A stretch of DNA of 18,757 nucleotides, from positions 1-18,757 of the forward strand of contig JBGPKH010000096.1 in the NCBI GenBank assembly GCA_041485845.1, read 5' to 3'. How positions within the stretch are numbered: position 1 is the first letter of the stretch; each line of letters begins with the position of its first letter. The position numbers and the translations under genes are program-made. The notes beneath the pieces were generated by a model. The model saw only the letters and a program-made list of their open reading frames with translations, did not search any database and was not told the DNA's origin. Origin of the DNA: OMOG01 sp041485845. GTDB taxonomy: Bacteria > Acidobacteriota > Terriglobia > Bryobacterales > Bryobacteraceae. Below are positions 1 to 7,355 of this stretch, in pieces.

Positions 1-201
1 ATCGCTTTGATTGGCGACTTCCATCCCGGCGCCACCGGACACCAGGCCATCCCCGAGGCACTGGCGCTTTCCGCGGCGTCATGCGGCCGTGCCGATGAGC
101 AGATCGTCGCGCCGCTCGGCCCGCGGGCCGCCAGGCTAGAGCGCTCGTGGGCGACGGGAACCGTTCACCCGCTTATGACCTCTGTGGAAGCGGCCCAATG
201 A
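1..201 (+). CDS. C-terminal end of an SGNH/GDSL-type hydrolase (partial), with a chorismate-mutase-like tail
   Basis: The reading frame is open from the first base, so the gene starts outside the window. Residues DFHPGATGHQAI match the DxxH block (block V) near the C-terminus of SGNH/GDSL esterases and lipases, which carries the catalytic Asp and His. The substrate cannot be told from 66 residues. After that block the protein does not stop. It continues with GRADEQIVAPLGPRAARLE, which resembles helix 1 of the chorismate mutase encoded directly downstream (VDEQIVALLGLRADYV). At DNA level 94-130 matches 258-294 at 33 of 37 bases. The tail therefore looks like a fused, decaying copy of the neighbour's start and not normal hydrolase sequence. 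The TGA stop overlaps the ATG of the next gene, so the two are probably co-translated. The family call rests on one short motif. Confidence 0.5.
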   Translation: MALIGDFHPGATGHQAIPEALALSAASCGRADEQIVAPLGPRAARLERSWATGTVHPLMTSVEAAQ

Positions 202-491
202 AGACTCCCATTGACTGCAATTCCCTCAGCGACGTTCGTAGCGCCATCGACCACGTGGACGAGCAGATCGTCGCGCTCCTCGGCCTGCGGGCCGACTACG
301 TGCGGGCGGCTGCGAGGTTCAAGACGAGCGAATCGGCCGTGGCCGCGCCGGAACGCCAGGCCGCCATGCTCGAGACCCGCCGCCAGTGGGCGCAACGCGA
401 AGGGCTGGACCCCGGCTTGATCGAGAGGCTCTACCGCGACCTGATCGCTTACTTCATCGCCCGCGAGATGGAGCACTGGAAGTCACGGTAG
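198..491 (+). CDS. pchB: PchB-like isochorismate pyruvate lyase / AroQ-class chorismate mutase
   Basis: This is a 97-residue all-helical AroQ-fold protein. It resembles Pseudomonas PchB along its whole length, as I recall that sequence: it opens MKTPIDCNSL, has RFKTSE in the active-site loop and PERQAAML after it, and ends EMEHW. PchB converts isochorismate to salicylate and pyruvate for siderophores and has weak chorismate mutase activity. Residues equivalent to PchB Arg14, Arg31 and Lys42 are present at the same numbers. Position 90, Gln in PchB, is Glu here. The start at 198 is supported by GGAAG about 9 nt upstream and by the ATGA overlap with the preceding stop. The 3' end overlaps the convergent kinase gene by 9 bp. 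No isochorismate synthase (pchA) or siderophore gene is visible, so a plain chorismate mutase role is equally possible. Confidence 0.82.
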   Translation: MKTPIDCNSLSDVRSAIDHVDEQIVALLGLRADYVRAAARFKTSESAVAAPERQAAMLETRRQWAQREGLDPGLIERLYRDLIAYFIAREMEHWKSR

Positions 492-3200
492 CCCTGGCCC
501 AGCCCATTTCCGGGAGTCTTCCATCTCCTGTTCCGTGTCCGGAGAGGACAGACCCTCCGCGCGCATGGCTTCCCACTCTCCCATCGCCAGGCGATACCAC
601 TTGCGGGCCTCTTCCGGTCTTCGCAGCAAGCGGCACGCGCCAGCCATGGCGGCGTAGGACCTGGGCAGCTCGCGCCTGAGCAACTCCTGCCGGGGACCTA
701 CTTCGGCGCCCACCGATCGCGCCTTGCCGATCACGTCCTGAGCCAAGGCGAGGGATTCGCGCTCCTCGCCGGCGCGCGCCAGATTGTCCACCAGCATGCG
801 TTGGAGCTTCATCAACTCGAGACGTTGGGTCGTGTTTTTGGGATCGCGCTCCACCAGCTTCGCCATGTCTGCCAATCCGCGGCGAATCCAGAGAATGGAA
901 TCCGGGCTCAAGTTCCTGCGGCCCAGATGTTCTCCCAGGTCGGCTTCCACCAACGCCAGATAGAGCTGGAAAACGCCGCTGTCGGGCTCGACCTTGAGGA
1001 GGCCTTCGAAAATCGGCAGGGCGCGCCGCAGGTAACCCACGGCTTCCTTCCAGTCCTGGGGGGCAGTCAGGACCTCCGCCCCCGAACAAAGGTACTGGCC
1101 CAATTCGCTCTGTGCCGTCTTGTCCGAGGGATCGAAGGCGGCCAGCCGCTCCGCGATGGCGATGGCGCTGCGAATGTGAAGGCGCATTTCCTTCTCGTGT
1201 CCCGGGATTCGGCCGACCATATCGCCCATGATCTGGTGGGTGCGCGCCAACTCGCGCTGGAGACCGGCGCTGGAGGGCTCCTCGGCGGCGCGACGTTCGG
1301 TGTCGGCCAGCACCTTCCGGTACATCTCCATGCTCTGCTGCCAGCGGCCCTGCCGGCGGAACACCCCTCCCAGAACCAGGCGCGCGCCGTTGAGGATCTC
1401 GTGCAACTCCTTGGTGTCGATTCCGCGCTGCAACATTTCCTCGCAAACGGCGGCGGCCCGATTTCCATGATCTTCGGCCTCCTGCAAGCGGTACTGCGTG
1501 CGATAGAGGCGCGCCAGCCGCCAGTCCGCCAAGGCCTTCACCAGTTGCGCCTCCGCATTCCAGCCGATGGTGTTCCGCAAACCCTCGGCGATTCGGGCTC
1601 CGGCCGCCAGGTTTTCGATCGCTTCCGGGGTGCGGCTTAGATCCATCAGGGTCGAACCGGCGCGCACGCGCAAGCGGGCCAGCACCAGCAAATCGACGGC
1701 GCCGGGTTGGCGCTTCCGTTCGAGCAGCAGCCGACCGTTCTCGAAGCTCGCGATGGCTTCCGGCGTCGCGCCCTGCATCTCGCCCAGACGCAGGTACGTG
1801 GTGGCGAACTCCGTGGCCAGGGCAGTGTCGTCGCCGGCGCGTTCCGCGGCAACGCGTTTCAGGTAGTCGTCCACATGCGCGATGAGCGTCTGTCGCGCTT
1901 TCGCGGTGCCGGGAACGTCGCTCAACTGGCCGTCGAGATCCACCAGGACGGTCCGGGCAAATCCGCGGAACTGATCGAACCGCGCCTGCGCCGCGCGCGC
2001 CTGCCGGACCGCGATCACGGTTCCGGTGACCAGCGACGCGGCCACCAGGAAGCCCGCGGCGACGGTCCACTGGTTGCGGCGCAGGAATTTGCCGCCGCGA
2101 TAAATCAGTGTGTCGGGCCGCGCCTGAATCGGCAGACCCTGCAAATGCCGCCGGATATCTTCCGACAACTGCTCCGCCGAGCCGTAGCGGCGCGACACGT
2201 CTTTGTGCAGCGCCGTGAGGACGATGTTGTCGAGATCGCCGGCGAGGCGCCGCCGCGTGCGCGCCGGCAGGGTCTCGATGGAGCTCGGCTTCCCCGGCTC
2301 CGTCTTGCGGACCACTCGCTCCACATCGAGCAGGCTCGGACTGGCGATGCGGCAGGGCCGTTCCCCGGTGAGCACCTCGTAAAGCACTACACCCAGGGAG
2401 TACACGTCGCTGGCCACAGTCACCGGTTCGCCTCGGATCTGCTCCGGGCTGGCGTAGTCCGGAGTCATCATCAACTTCGAGGTGAGCTCCGCGCCCACGG
2501 CGGCAGGATCGGCCAGCTTGGCGACTCCGAAATCGAGCAGCTTCACGGCGCCATCGGCGGTCACCAGGATGTTCGCCGGTTTGAGGTCGCGGTGGATCAC
2601 CAGGTTGCGGTGTGCGTACAGCACCGCTCCGCAAACGCTTTGCATGAGACGCAGGCGATCGGGAATGGACAGGGACTTAGTCCGCACGTATTCGGTGATG
2701 GGTACACCTTCGACGTACTCCATCACGAGGTATGGAATCCCGTCGGTGGTTCCGCCGTCGAACAGGCGGGCGATGTTGGAATGCTCGAGGTTGGCCAGAA
2801 TCTGGCGTTCCGATCGAAACCGGGCGACCATCTCCGGCCCGGCCAGCAAGCGCGGGATCACCTTGATCGCCACCTGTTTGCGGAACTGATCGTCCTCGCG
2901 CACCGCGCGGTACACCGCACCCATGCCGCCGCGGCCGAGCAAGCCGGCGATGCGGTAGGGGCCTAGCCAGGTCCCCACCAGCGGATCGCGATCCGGCTGT
3001 TCCGCCAGGCCGTCGACCGCGGACGCGATGGCGGACTCGATCAGATTCACGGCCGACGCCGCGAGCATGGCCTCCACTTCACGCCGCAGCTCCGCATCCC
3101 CGCGGCACGCCGAATCGAGATACGCCGTCTGGCTTTCAGCGGGCAAGTCGGCGGCGGCTAGAAAAACCTCCTCCAGCCTCTGCCATTGCTCGGGAAGCAT
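483..3200 (-). CDS. Transmembrane Ser/Thr protein kinase with C-terminal repeat (TPR-like) domain
   Basis: This 905-residue protein has a Hanks-type kinase domain at about residues 82-355. Visible motifs are the glycine loop GRGGMGAVY (89-97), catalytic Lys113 in VAIKVI, HRDLKPAN (203-210), DFG (223-225) and SPEQ (251-254). The N-terminal 75 residues are a helical segment common before acidobacterial kinases. One membrane helix lies near 378-398. About 500 residues of helical repeats follow (for example TYLRLGEMQG and QSELGQYL), probably TPR-like and on the outer face. It would phosphorylate cytoplasmic proteins in response to a signal sensed through the C-terminus; the targets are unknown. 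The start ATG has AGGGA just upstream. Only 9 bp separate it from the sigma factor gene upstream, so the two are likely co-transcribed. Its stop overlaps the end of the convergent pchB-like gene. Confidence 0.93.
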   Translation of the reverse strand: MLPEQWQRLEEVFLAAADLPAESQTAYLDSACRGDAELRREVEAMLAASAVNLIESAIASAVDGLAEQPDRDPLVGTWLGPYRIAGLLGRGGMGAVYRAVREDDQFRKQVAIKVIPRLLAGPEMVARFRSERQILANLEHSNIARLFDGGTTDGIPYLVMEYVEGVPITEYVRTKSLSIPDRLRLMQSVCGAVLYAHRNLVIHRDLKPANILVTADGAVKLLDFGVAKLADPAAVGAELTSKLMMTPDYASPEQIRGEPVTVASDVYSLGVVLYEVLTGERPCRIASPSLLDVERVVRKTEPGKPSSIETLPARTRRRLAGDLDNIVLTALHKDVSRRYGSAEQLSEDIRRHLQGLPIQARPDTLIYRGGKFLRRNQWTVAAGFLVAASLVTGTVIAVRQARAAQARFDQFRGFARTVLVDLDGQLSDVPGTAKARQTLIAHVDDYLKRVAAERAGDDTALATEFATTYLRLGEMQGATPEAIASFENGRLLLERKRQPGAVDLLVLARLRVRAGSTLMDLSRTPEAIENLAAGARIAEGLRNTIGWNAEAQLVKALADWRLARLYRTQYRLQEAEDHGNRAAAVCEEMLQRGIDTKELHEILNGARLVLGGVFRRQGRWQQSMEMYRKVLADTERRAAEEPSSAGLQRELARTHQIMGDMVGRIPGHEKEMRLHIRSAIAIAERLAAFDPSDKTAQSELGQYLCSGAEVLTAPQDWKEAVGYLRRALPIFEGLLKVEPDSGVFQLYLALVEADLGEHLGRRNLSPDSILWIRRGLADMAKLVERDPKNTTQRLELMKLQRMLVDNLARAGEERESLALAQDVIGKARSVGAEVGPRQELLRRELPRSYAAMAGACRLLRRPEEARKWYRLAMGEWEAMRAEGLSSPDTEQEMEDSRKWAGPGLP

Positions 3201-3209
3201 TCCCTGTCA

Positions 3210-3809
3210 TTATACCGGCGCCGGATTCCCTGCCTGGCGGCTGTCGTGAACCAACATCTGCCGCTGGAGCCAGGCTTCCGCCATGCGCTGTTCGCGGCCG
3301 ACCGTGGCGCTGGAGATGCCCGCGGCCTCGGCGGTTTCCTCGATGCTCATGCCGCCGAAGAAGCGCAGCTCGATGACCTGGCACTTGCGCGGGTCCAGCT
3401 TTTCCAGCTCCTGTAACGCATCGTCGAGCGCGATCAACCGGGCGGGCCGCGAGGCGGCCGCCGACACCGCCTCATTGAGCGCAACCTTCTCCATACCGCC
3501 GCCGCGTTTTCCGCTGGCTTTGGCGCGCGCGTGGTCCACCAGGATGTTGCGCATCAGGTGCGCCGCGACGCCGAAAAAGTGAGCGCGGTTCTTCCAGGTC
3601 TGGTCCTGCTGGTCGATCAGGCGCAGAAAGGCTTCGTGCAGCAGCTCGGTGGGCTGGAGCGTATGGCCGCTCTTTTCCCGCCGCAAGTAACCGGCGGCGA
3701 TGCGGCGCAGCTCCTGATAGACCAGAGGGGCGATCGCCTCCAGTGCGTTTCGGTCGCCGGCCTGCCAGCGCTGGAGCAATCGCGTAACCGGCGTTGCCTC
3801 ACCGTCCAT
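3210..3809 (-). CDS. ECF-type RNA polymerase sigma factor (Sig-70 X6/TIGR02999-like)
   Basis: This 199-residue protein has the sigma-70 region 2 pattern early (LVYQELRRIAAGYLRRE, then TELLHEAFLRL and HFFGVAAHLMRNILVDHAR). Region 4 is near the C-terminus (LDPRKCQVIELRFFGGMSIE, then ETAEAAGISSATVGREQRMA). This is the layout of ECF sigma factors common in Acidobacteriota and Planctomycetes, where they often sit beside Ser/Thr kinases. It would direct RNA polymerase to a small regulon. No anti-sigma factor is adjacent. The kinase 9 bp downstream is the natural candidate controller, by phosphorylation. The start is supported by GAGGT 5 nt before the ATG. A 5-bp inverted repeat lies 14-29 bp upstream of the start. 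Confidence 0.92.
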   Translation of the reverse strand: MDGEATPVTRLLQRWQAGDRNALEAIAPLVYQELRRIAAGYLRREKSGHTLQPTELLHEAFLRLIDQQDQTWKNRAHFFGVAAHLMRNILVDHARAKASGKRGGGMEKVALNEAVSAAASRPARLIALDDALQELEKLDPRKCQVIELRFFGGMSIEETAEAAGISSATVGREQRMAEAWLQRQMLVHDSRQAGNPAPV

Positions 3810-3822
3810 GGTTACCTCGTAC

Positions 3823-3838
3823 GATAGATCATGCTATC
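3823..3838. promoter_or_regulatory. Short inverted repeat upstream of the ECF sigma gene
   Basis: The arms GATAG and CTATC are separated by six bases (atcatg). They sit 14-29 bp before the sigma factor ATG, where an operator or the -10 region would lie. A -35-like TTGTCG is present on the minus strand at 3851-3856, but no well-spaced -10 accompanies it. Arms this short can occur by chance. Confidence 0.22.
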
Positions 3839-4186
3839 AGGAACGACTGGCGACAAGGCGGGAGTGATCCGCGATTGTTCGGACCAACTTTCGAGTAGGC
3901 ACGATCCGACCAGAGCAGGATTGTGAAGAAAATGCGGAGCCGAACTCTGGCACAAGGACGGCATGAACGAAGTAGCGAAACGGGCCCGCGAAAGACCGTA
4001 GGAACTTGGCAAACTGGTGGCAAAGCTCCACGAGGTTTTCATTGAGGTCTGGAGGGAGAGCGCCAACGAGATCGACCAAAGAATCCTTGATCTCCACTAT
4101 CACCGTAGGATGCGCTTCTCCGATCTAACCATCCTCTCCCCAAATGCTCCGCGACGAGCAGTCCGTCCCACCGCCGCGAAGCCCGT
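3839..4186. other. Gene-poor stretch with a possible decayed reading frame
   Basis: About 350 bp between the divergent sigma factor and recN genes hold no gene I recognise. The base composition looks less GC-rich than the flanks. On the plus strand a single frame runs from about 3927 to 4199, broken only by one TAG at 3999-4001. It gives a hydrophilic, helix-like product: KDGMNEVAKRARERP, the stop, then ELGKLVAKLHEVFIEVWRES. It could be a remnant of a small protein or of a mobile element, but I cannot name a family. An 88-codon minus-strand frame (3837-4103) also spans the region and looks like the mirror of the first. No tRNA-like or terminator-like structure is seen. Confidence 0.35.
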
Positions 4187-4192
4187 TATAAT
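4187..4192 (+). promoter_or_regulatory. -10 element of the recN promoter
   Basis: A perfect TATAAT ends 12 nt before the recN ATG. A transcript starting 6-8 nt downstream would have a leader of only about 5 nt, and no Shine-Dalgarno sequence is seen. No good -35 hexamer is visible at 16-18 nt spacing. Confidence 0.5.
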
Positions 4193-4204
4193 CAGCTTTC
4201 CAGC

Positions 4205-5875
4205 ATGCTGCTCGAACTGGTGGTCGAAAACTACGCGGTGGTCGAACGCCTGCGCGTCCACTTCCACAGCGGGCTCAACCTGCTGACCGGTGAGACGGGA
4301 AGCGGCAAATCCATCGTGGTGGACGCACTCGGGTTGCTGCTGGGCGCGCGCGCGTCGGCCGACATGATCCGCACCGGCGAACCCCGCGCCCGGGTGGCCG
4401 GGATCTTCGACGTCCACGACCACACGCCCATCCGCCGCCTGCTGGAACCGCTGGGGCTCGAAATCGAAGAGGGCGAATTGCTCATCGAGCGGGAAATCCT
4501 GGCCGGCGGCAAGTCTCGCGCCTTCGTCGGCAGCCGCCCGGTGGCGGCATCGCTCCTCAAAGACCTGGCGCCCTACCTGGCCGATATCCACGGGCAGCAC
4601 GACCAGCAACTGCTCTTCTCCTCCGAGGCCCAGCGCGACATGCTGGACACATTCGCCGGGCTCGGCAGCCTGCTCGACGGCGCCGCGGCCCTCTACCAGC
4701 AATGGCGTGGCGGCACGGCGGAACTGGAGGAGTTGGAGCACACCGAGCAGGAGAAACTGCGGCTGCTCGATCTGTGGTCCTTCCAGCGCAAGGAAATCGA
4801 GGGCGCCGCGCTCAAACCGGACGAAGATGCCGCTCTCGAAAACGAGCGCCGCGTCCTGCAAAACGTGCAACGCCTTCAGGAGAGCGCCGAGACCGCCTAT
4901 ACCGCGGTTTACGACGGGCCCGAATCGGCGCTCTCGCTCACCCGCACTGCCGCCAAGCGAGTCGAGGAACTCTGCCGCATCGATGCCTCGCTGGAAGGTC
5001 TGCGCGAACACCTCAAGTCGGCAGACCTCAGTCTTCAGGAGGTCTCCTACGCGCTTCGCGATTACCTTTCCCGTCTGGAAGCCAACCCGGGACGACTGGA
5101 GGAGGTTGAGACCCGGCTCGCGGCCATCGACCGGCTCAAACGGAAATATGGTCAGTCGATCGCCGACATCCTGAGCTTCCTCGAGGAAGTCCGCCGCCAG
5201 GTCGCGGCGGTGGAGCACGCCGGCGAGCGCATGGATGCCTTGCGGAAAGAACAGGCGCGGCTGGCGGCGGAGTTCGAAAAGCTCGCCGCCGAACTGACCG
5301 AACGCCGCAACCAGGCGGCGCGCAAGCTCGAAAAGCGAGTGGAAGGCGAACTAGCGCAGCTTGCCATGGAGCGCACGCTATTCCGGATCGAGATCGGGCG
5401 CGCCGCGTGGTCTCCGGCGGGGACGGACCGCGTCGACTTTCTGGTGTCGCCTAATCTCGGCGAGGAGCCGCGGCCGCTGGAAAAGGTTGCGTCGGGCGGC
5501 GAGATTTCGCGAATCGCGCTGGCGCTGAAAACGTGCCTGGCCGGCCCCAAGAGCGCGCACATTCGAACGCTGGTGTTCGACGAAGTGGATGCCGGCGTGG
5601 GCGGCGGCGCGGCGGAAGGCATCGGCCGGCGCTTGAAAAAGCTGGCCGCGTCCAACCAGGTGCTTTGCGTCACCCATCTGCCTCAGATTGCGTCATTCGC
5701 GGACCATCACTACCGCGTGGAGAAACAGGAATCCCAGGGACGCACGGTGGCGGTGGTCGAGGAACTGGATTCGGCCGCGCGGACCCGCGAAGTCGGGCGC
5801 ATGCTCTCCGGGCAAATACTCACCCCCGAAGCCCTGAAAAACGCGGAACAGCTCATTCGCACGAGTGTGGCGTGA
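4205..5875 (+). CDS. recN: DNA repair protein RecN
   Basis: This 556-residue SMC-like ATPase acts in the cytoplasm on double-strand breaks, tethering DNA ends for RecA-dependent repair. The Walker A motif GETGSGKS lies at residues 29-36. A long charged coiled coil fills the middle (about 150-385). The ABC signature VASGGEISRIALALK is near 427-441, and Walker B VFDEVDAGVGG is near 457-467. The RecN-typical segment LCVTHLPQIASFADHHY follows. The length matches the family (about 550). The ATG at 4205 begins directly with the conserved beta strand LELVVENYAVV, so the start is secure although it lacks an SD sequence. It is transcribed divergently from the sigma factor gene. Confidence 0.97.
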   Translation: MLLELVVENYAVVERLRVHFHSGLNLLTGETGSGKSIVVDALGLLLGARASADMIRTGEPRARVAGIFDVHDHTPIRRLLEPLGLEIEEGELLIEREILAGGKSRAFVGSRPVAASLLKDLAPYLADIHGQHDQQLLFSSEAQRDMLDTFAGLGSLLDGAAALYQQWRGGTAELEELEHTEQEKLRLLDLWSFQRKEIEGAALKPDEDAALENERRVLQNVQRLQESAETAYTAVYDGPESALSLTRTAAKRVEELCRIDASLEGLREHLKSADLSLQEVSYALRDYLSRLEANPGRLEEVETRLAAIDRLKRKYGQSIADILSFLEEVRRQVAAVEHAGERMDALRKEQARLAAEFEKLAAELTERRNQAARKLEKRVEGELAQLAMERTLFRIEIGRAAWSPAGTDRVDFLVSPNLGEEPRPLEKVASGGEISRIALALKTCLAGPKSAHIRTLVFDEVDAGVGGGAAEGIGRRLKKLAASNQVLCVTHLPQIASFADHHYRVEKQESQGRTVAVVEELDSAARTREVGRMLSGQILTPEALKNAEQLIRTSVA

Positions 5876-5901
5876 AAATCCTCACCCTTGCGCCGAAATT
5901 C

Positions 5902-5910
5902 TGGTATTCT
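5902..5910 (+). promoter_or_regulatory. Extended -10 promoter, probably leaderless, for the HExxH protein gene
   Basis: TGG followed by TATTCT (5905-5910) is an extended -10 (TGn-hexamer) ending 7 nt before the ATG at 5918. Transcription would begin at or next to the start codon. No Shine-Dalgarno sequence is present. Confidence 0.5.
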
Positions 5911-5917
5911 AAATCAC

Positions 5918-6397
5918 ATGTTTGGCTGGTATTCCCCTGGGTTCCCTTTCCTCCCCTGGTTGCTCCTCAGTTTCGCGGGTGTTTCCCCCGCACAACAATT
6001 ACCAAACGATATTACGGCGCGCGAGCGTACGCTGTTCGCCTCGAGCTACACCTCGGAACGACTCTGGGTGTGGCAGAAACGCCTGAACCTGCAAGACTGG
6101 AACGTCTCGATCGTGCTGGCGCGCGCGACCGAGCTGAAGCCGAAGACCGTTGGCAACATCCATTGGGATCTCGACAAGAAAACCGCGATCATCCGCGTTC
6201 TCGATCCCGCGGACTACCGCATGCCTTTCAAGGGCATTCTGCAGGACATGGAATTCACGGTGGTCCACGAGCTGATCCACCTCAATTTCGCGCCCGTTGT
6301 CTCGGACTTCCAGCGCAGCGATGCCAATCGCCGCGAAGAGGAGCACGCGGTCAATCACATGGCCGACGCGCTGCTCAAACTCGACCGCAACCAGTAA
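5918..6397 (+). CDS. Small exported protein with a zinc-protease-like HExxH motif
   Basis: The protein has 159 residues and I do not recognise a named family. The N-terminus (FLPWLLLSFAGVSPAQQ) reads as a signal peptide with cleavage near residue 26, so the protein is probably periplasmic or secreted. Residues 117-121 are HELIH, followed about 20 residues later by EEEHAVNHMADAL (140-152). HExxH plus a downstream Glu is the pattern of a gluzincin-type zinc site, and a C-terminal helix with a third ligand fits a minimal metallopeptidase. Peptidase activity is inferred from the motif only. The ATG at 5918 was preferred to the TTG at 5888 because it gives a normal signal peptide and sits 7 nt after an extended -10. 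The gene lies between recN and a stress protein, each apparently with its own promoter. Confidence 0.75.
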   Translation: MFGWYSPGFPFLPWLLLSFAGVSPAQQLPNDITARERTLFASSYTSERLWVWQKRLNLQDWNVSIVLARATELKPKTVGNIHWDLDKKTAIIRVLDPADYRMPFKGILQDMEFTVVHELIHLNFAPVVSDFQRSDANRREEEHAVNHMADALLKLDRNQ

Positions 6398-6421
6398 CAC
6401 GGCAATTCTGCCGCGGCATTT

Positions 6422-6449
6422 TTGGAATCGGATTGTTTTATCCTATTTA
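6422..6449 (+). promoter_or_regulatory. Sigma-70-like promoter of the universal stress protein gene
   Basis: TTGGAA (6422-6427) and TATTTA (6444-6449) are spaced by 16 nt, in an AT-rich patch unusual for this GC-rich region. The -10 ends 13 nt before the ATG at 6463. GGTGAG in between may serve as a weak ribosome binding site. Confidence 0.45.
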
Positions 6450-6462
6450 TAGGGTGAGTTGG

Positions 6463-7332
6463 ATGCAATCTCTTTCCAAGATCCTGCTGCCGGTGGATTT
6501 CTCCGAACGCTCCGTGGGGGCTGCGCATTATGCCAGCCTGCTGGCCTCCCACTTTCACTCCGAACTGATTCTGCTCCACGCACTCCCGCCGCCGCAGATG
6601 GAATTCGGGCCCCTGGATATCGGCGGCACGAGGTTGGCGGAGGTGTACCGGGACCGGTCGGCGCGGGTCTGCGGTGAGCTCGATGGTTTCCTGGCCGGCG
6701 AGTTGGCGGGTCTCAACGTGCGGCGCGTGGTGATCGAGGGCGATCCGGCAGCCAAGATCGTCGAGTTTGCGCACCAGCAGGCTGCCGGTCTCATCATCAT
6801 GCCGACCCACGGCTACGGTCCGTTCCGCCGTTTCATCCTGGGATCCAACACCGCCAAAGTGCTGCACGACGCCGATTGCCCCGTATGGACGGGCGTCCAT
6901 ATCGAGGACGCACCCGCGAGTGGTTGGATTCCGCTGCGCAACATTCTCTGCGCCATCGATCTGGGACCGCAGAGTTCCAAGACCCTGTGCTGGGCGGCCC
7001 AACTGGCCCTGGAATTCGGCGCCCGCCTTTCCATGGTGCACGCGACGGGACCCACCCCGGAGCCGGACGACAGTTCGGATGCGAGTTGGCAGAGCGGCAT
7101 CCGCCAGGCCGCCGGGACGGAGTTGCAGCGCCTCCGGCAATTGGTACACGCCGAAGCCGACCTCATCCTCGAAGGCGGCGATCCCGCCAAGGCAATCTGC
7201 GCCACGGCGGAACGGATTCAGGCAGACCTGCTGGTGATCGGCCGCGGCTCCGCCGCGGGGGTCTTCGGCCGCTTGAGGACCAACGCCTACGCGATCATCC
7301 GGATGTCGCCCTGCCCGGTGGTAAGCGTGTAG
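6463..7332 (+). CDS. Tandem-domain universal stress protein (UspA family)
   Basis: The protein has 289 residues and two Usp domains. The first (about 1-145) opens with KILLPVDFSERS and ends with the nucleotide-binding loop THGYGPFRRFILGSNTAKVL followed by CPVW. The second (about 155-289) opens with NILCAIDLGPQSSKTL and ends GRGSAAGVFG...CPVVSV. Its loop lacks the GS(T/V) residues after the spacer, so ATP binding may be limited to the first domain. Such proteins are cytoplasmic and help cells survive starvation or other stress; the exact biochemical role is not known. The ATG at 6463 is chosen because the Usp fold begins at once after it. The frame is open much further upstream, but that stretch overlaps recN and the HExxH gene and is not coding. 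Confidence 0.9.
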   Translation: MQSLSKILLPVDFSERSVGAAHYASLLASHFHSELILLHALPPPQMEFGPLDIGGTRLAEVYRDRSARVCGELDGFLAGELAGLNVRRVVIEGDPAAKIVEFAHQQAAGLIIMPTHGYGPFRRFILGSNTAKVLHDADCPVWTGVHIEDAPASGWIPLRNILCAIDLGPQSSKTLCWAAQLALEFGARLSMVHATGPTPEPDDSSDASWQSGIRQAAGTELQRLRQLVHAEADLILEGGDPAKAICATAERIQADLLVIGRGSAAGVFGRLRTNAYAIIRMSPCPVVSV

Positions 7333-7355
7333 CGCCCGGTGATCGGCCAAAGTGC

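Noticed and set aside
454..2634. 726-codon open frame antisense-adjacent to the kinase gene in another frame
   Set aside because: It lies on the same strand as the kinase in a shifted frame, is Arg/Gly/Pro-rich and low in complexity, and has no recognisable motif. The kinase frame explains the region.
1707..2966. Long plus-strand frame opposite the kinase gene
   Set aside because: It is an antisense shadow with His/Arg/Gly-rich composition typical of GC-rich complements. The kinase motifs are unambiguous on the other strand.
3839..4186. tRNA or small structured RNA in the gap before recN
   Set aside because: No cloverleaf, conserved tRNA boxes or long stem followed by a T-run could be found by eye.
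5533..6462. Upstream extension of the universal stress protein
   Set aside because: The open frame overlaps recN and the HExxH gene out of frame. The Usp fold starts immediately after the ATG at 6463, which has a promoter just upstream.
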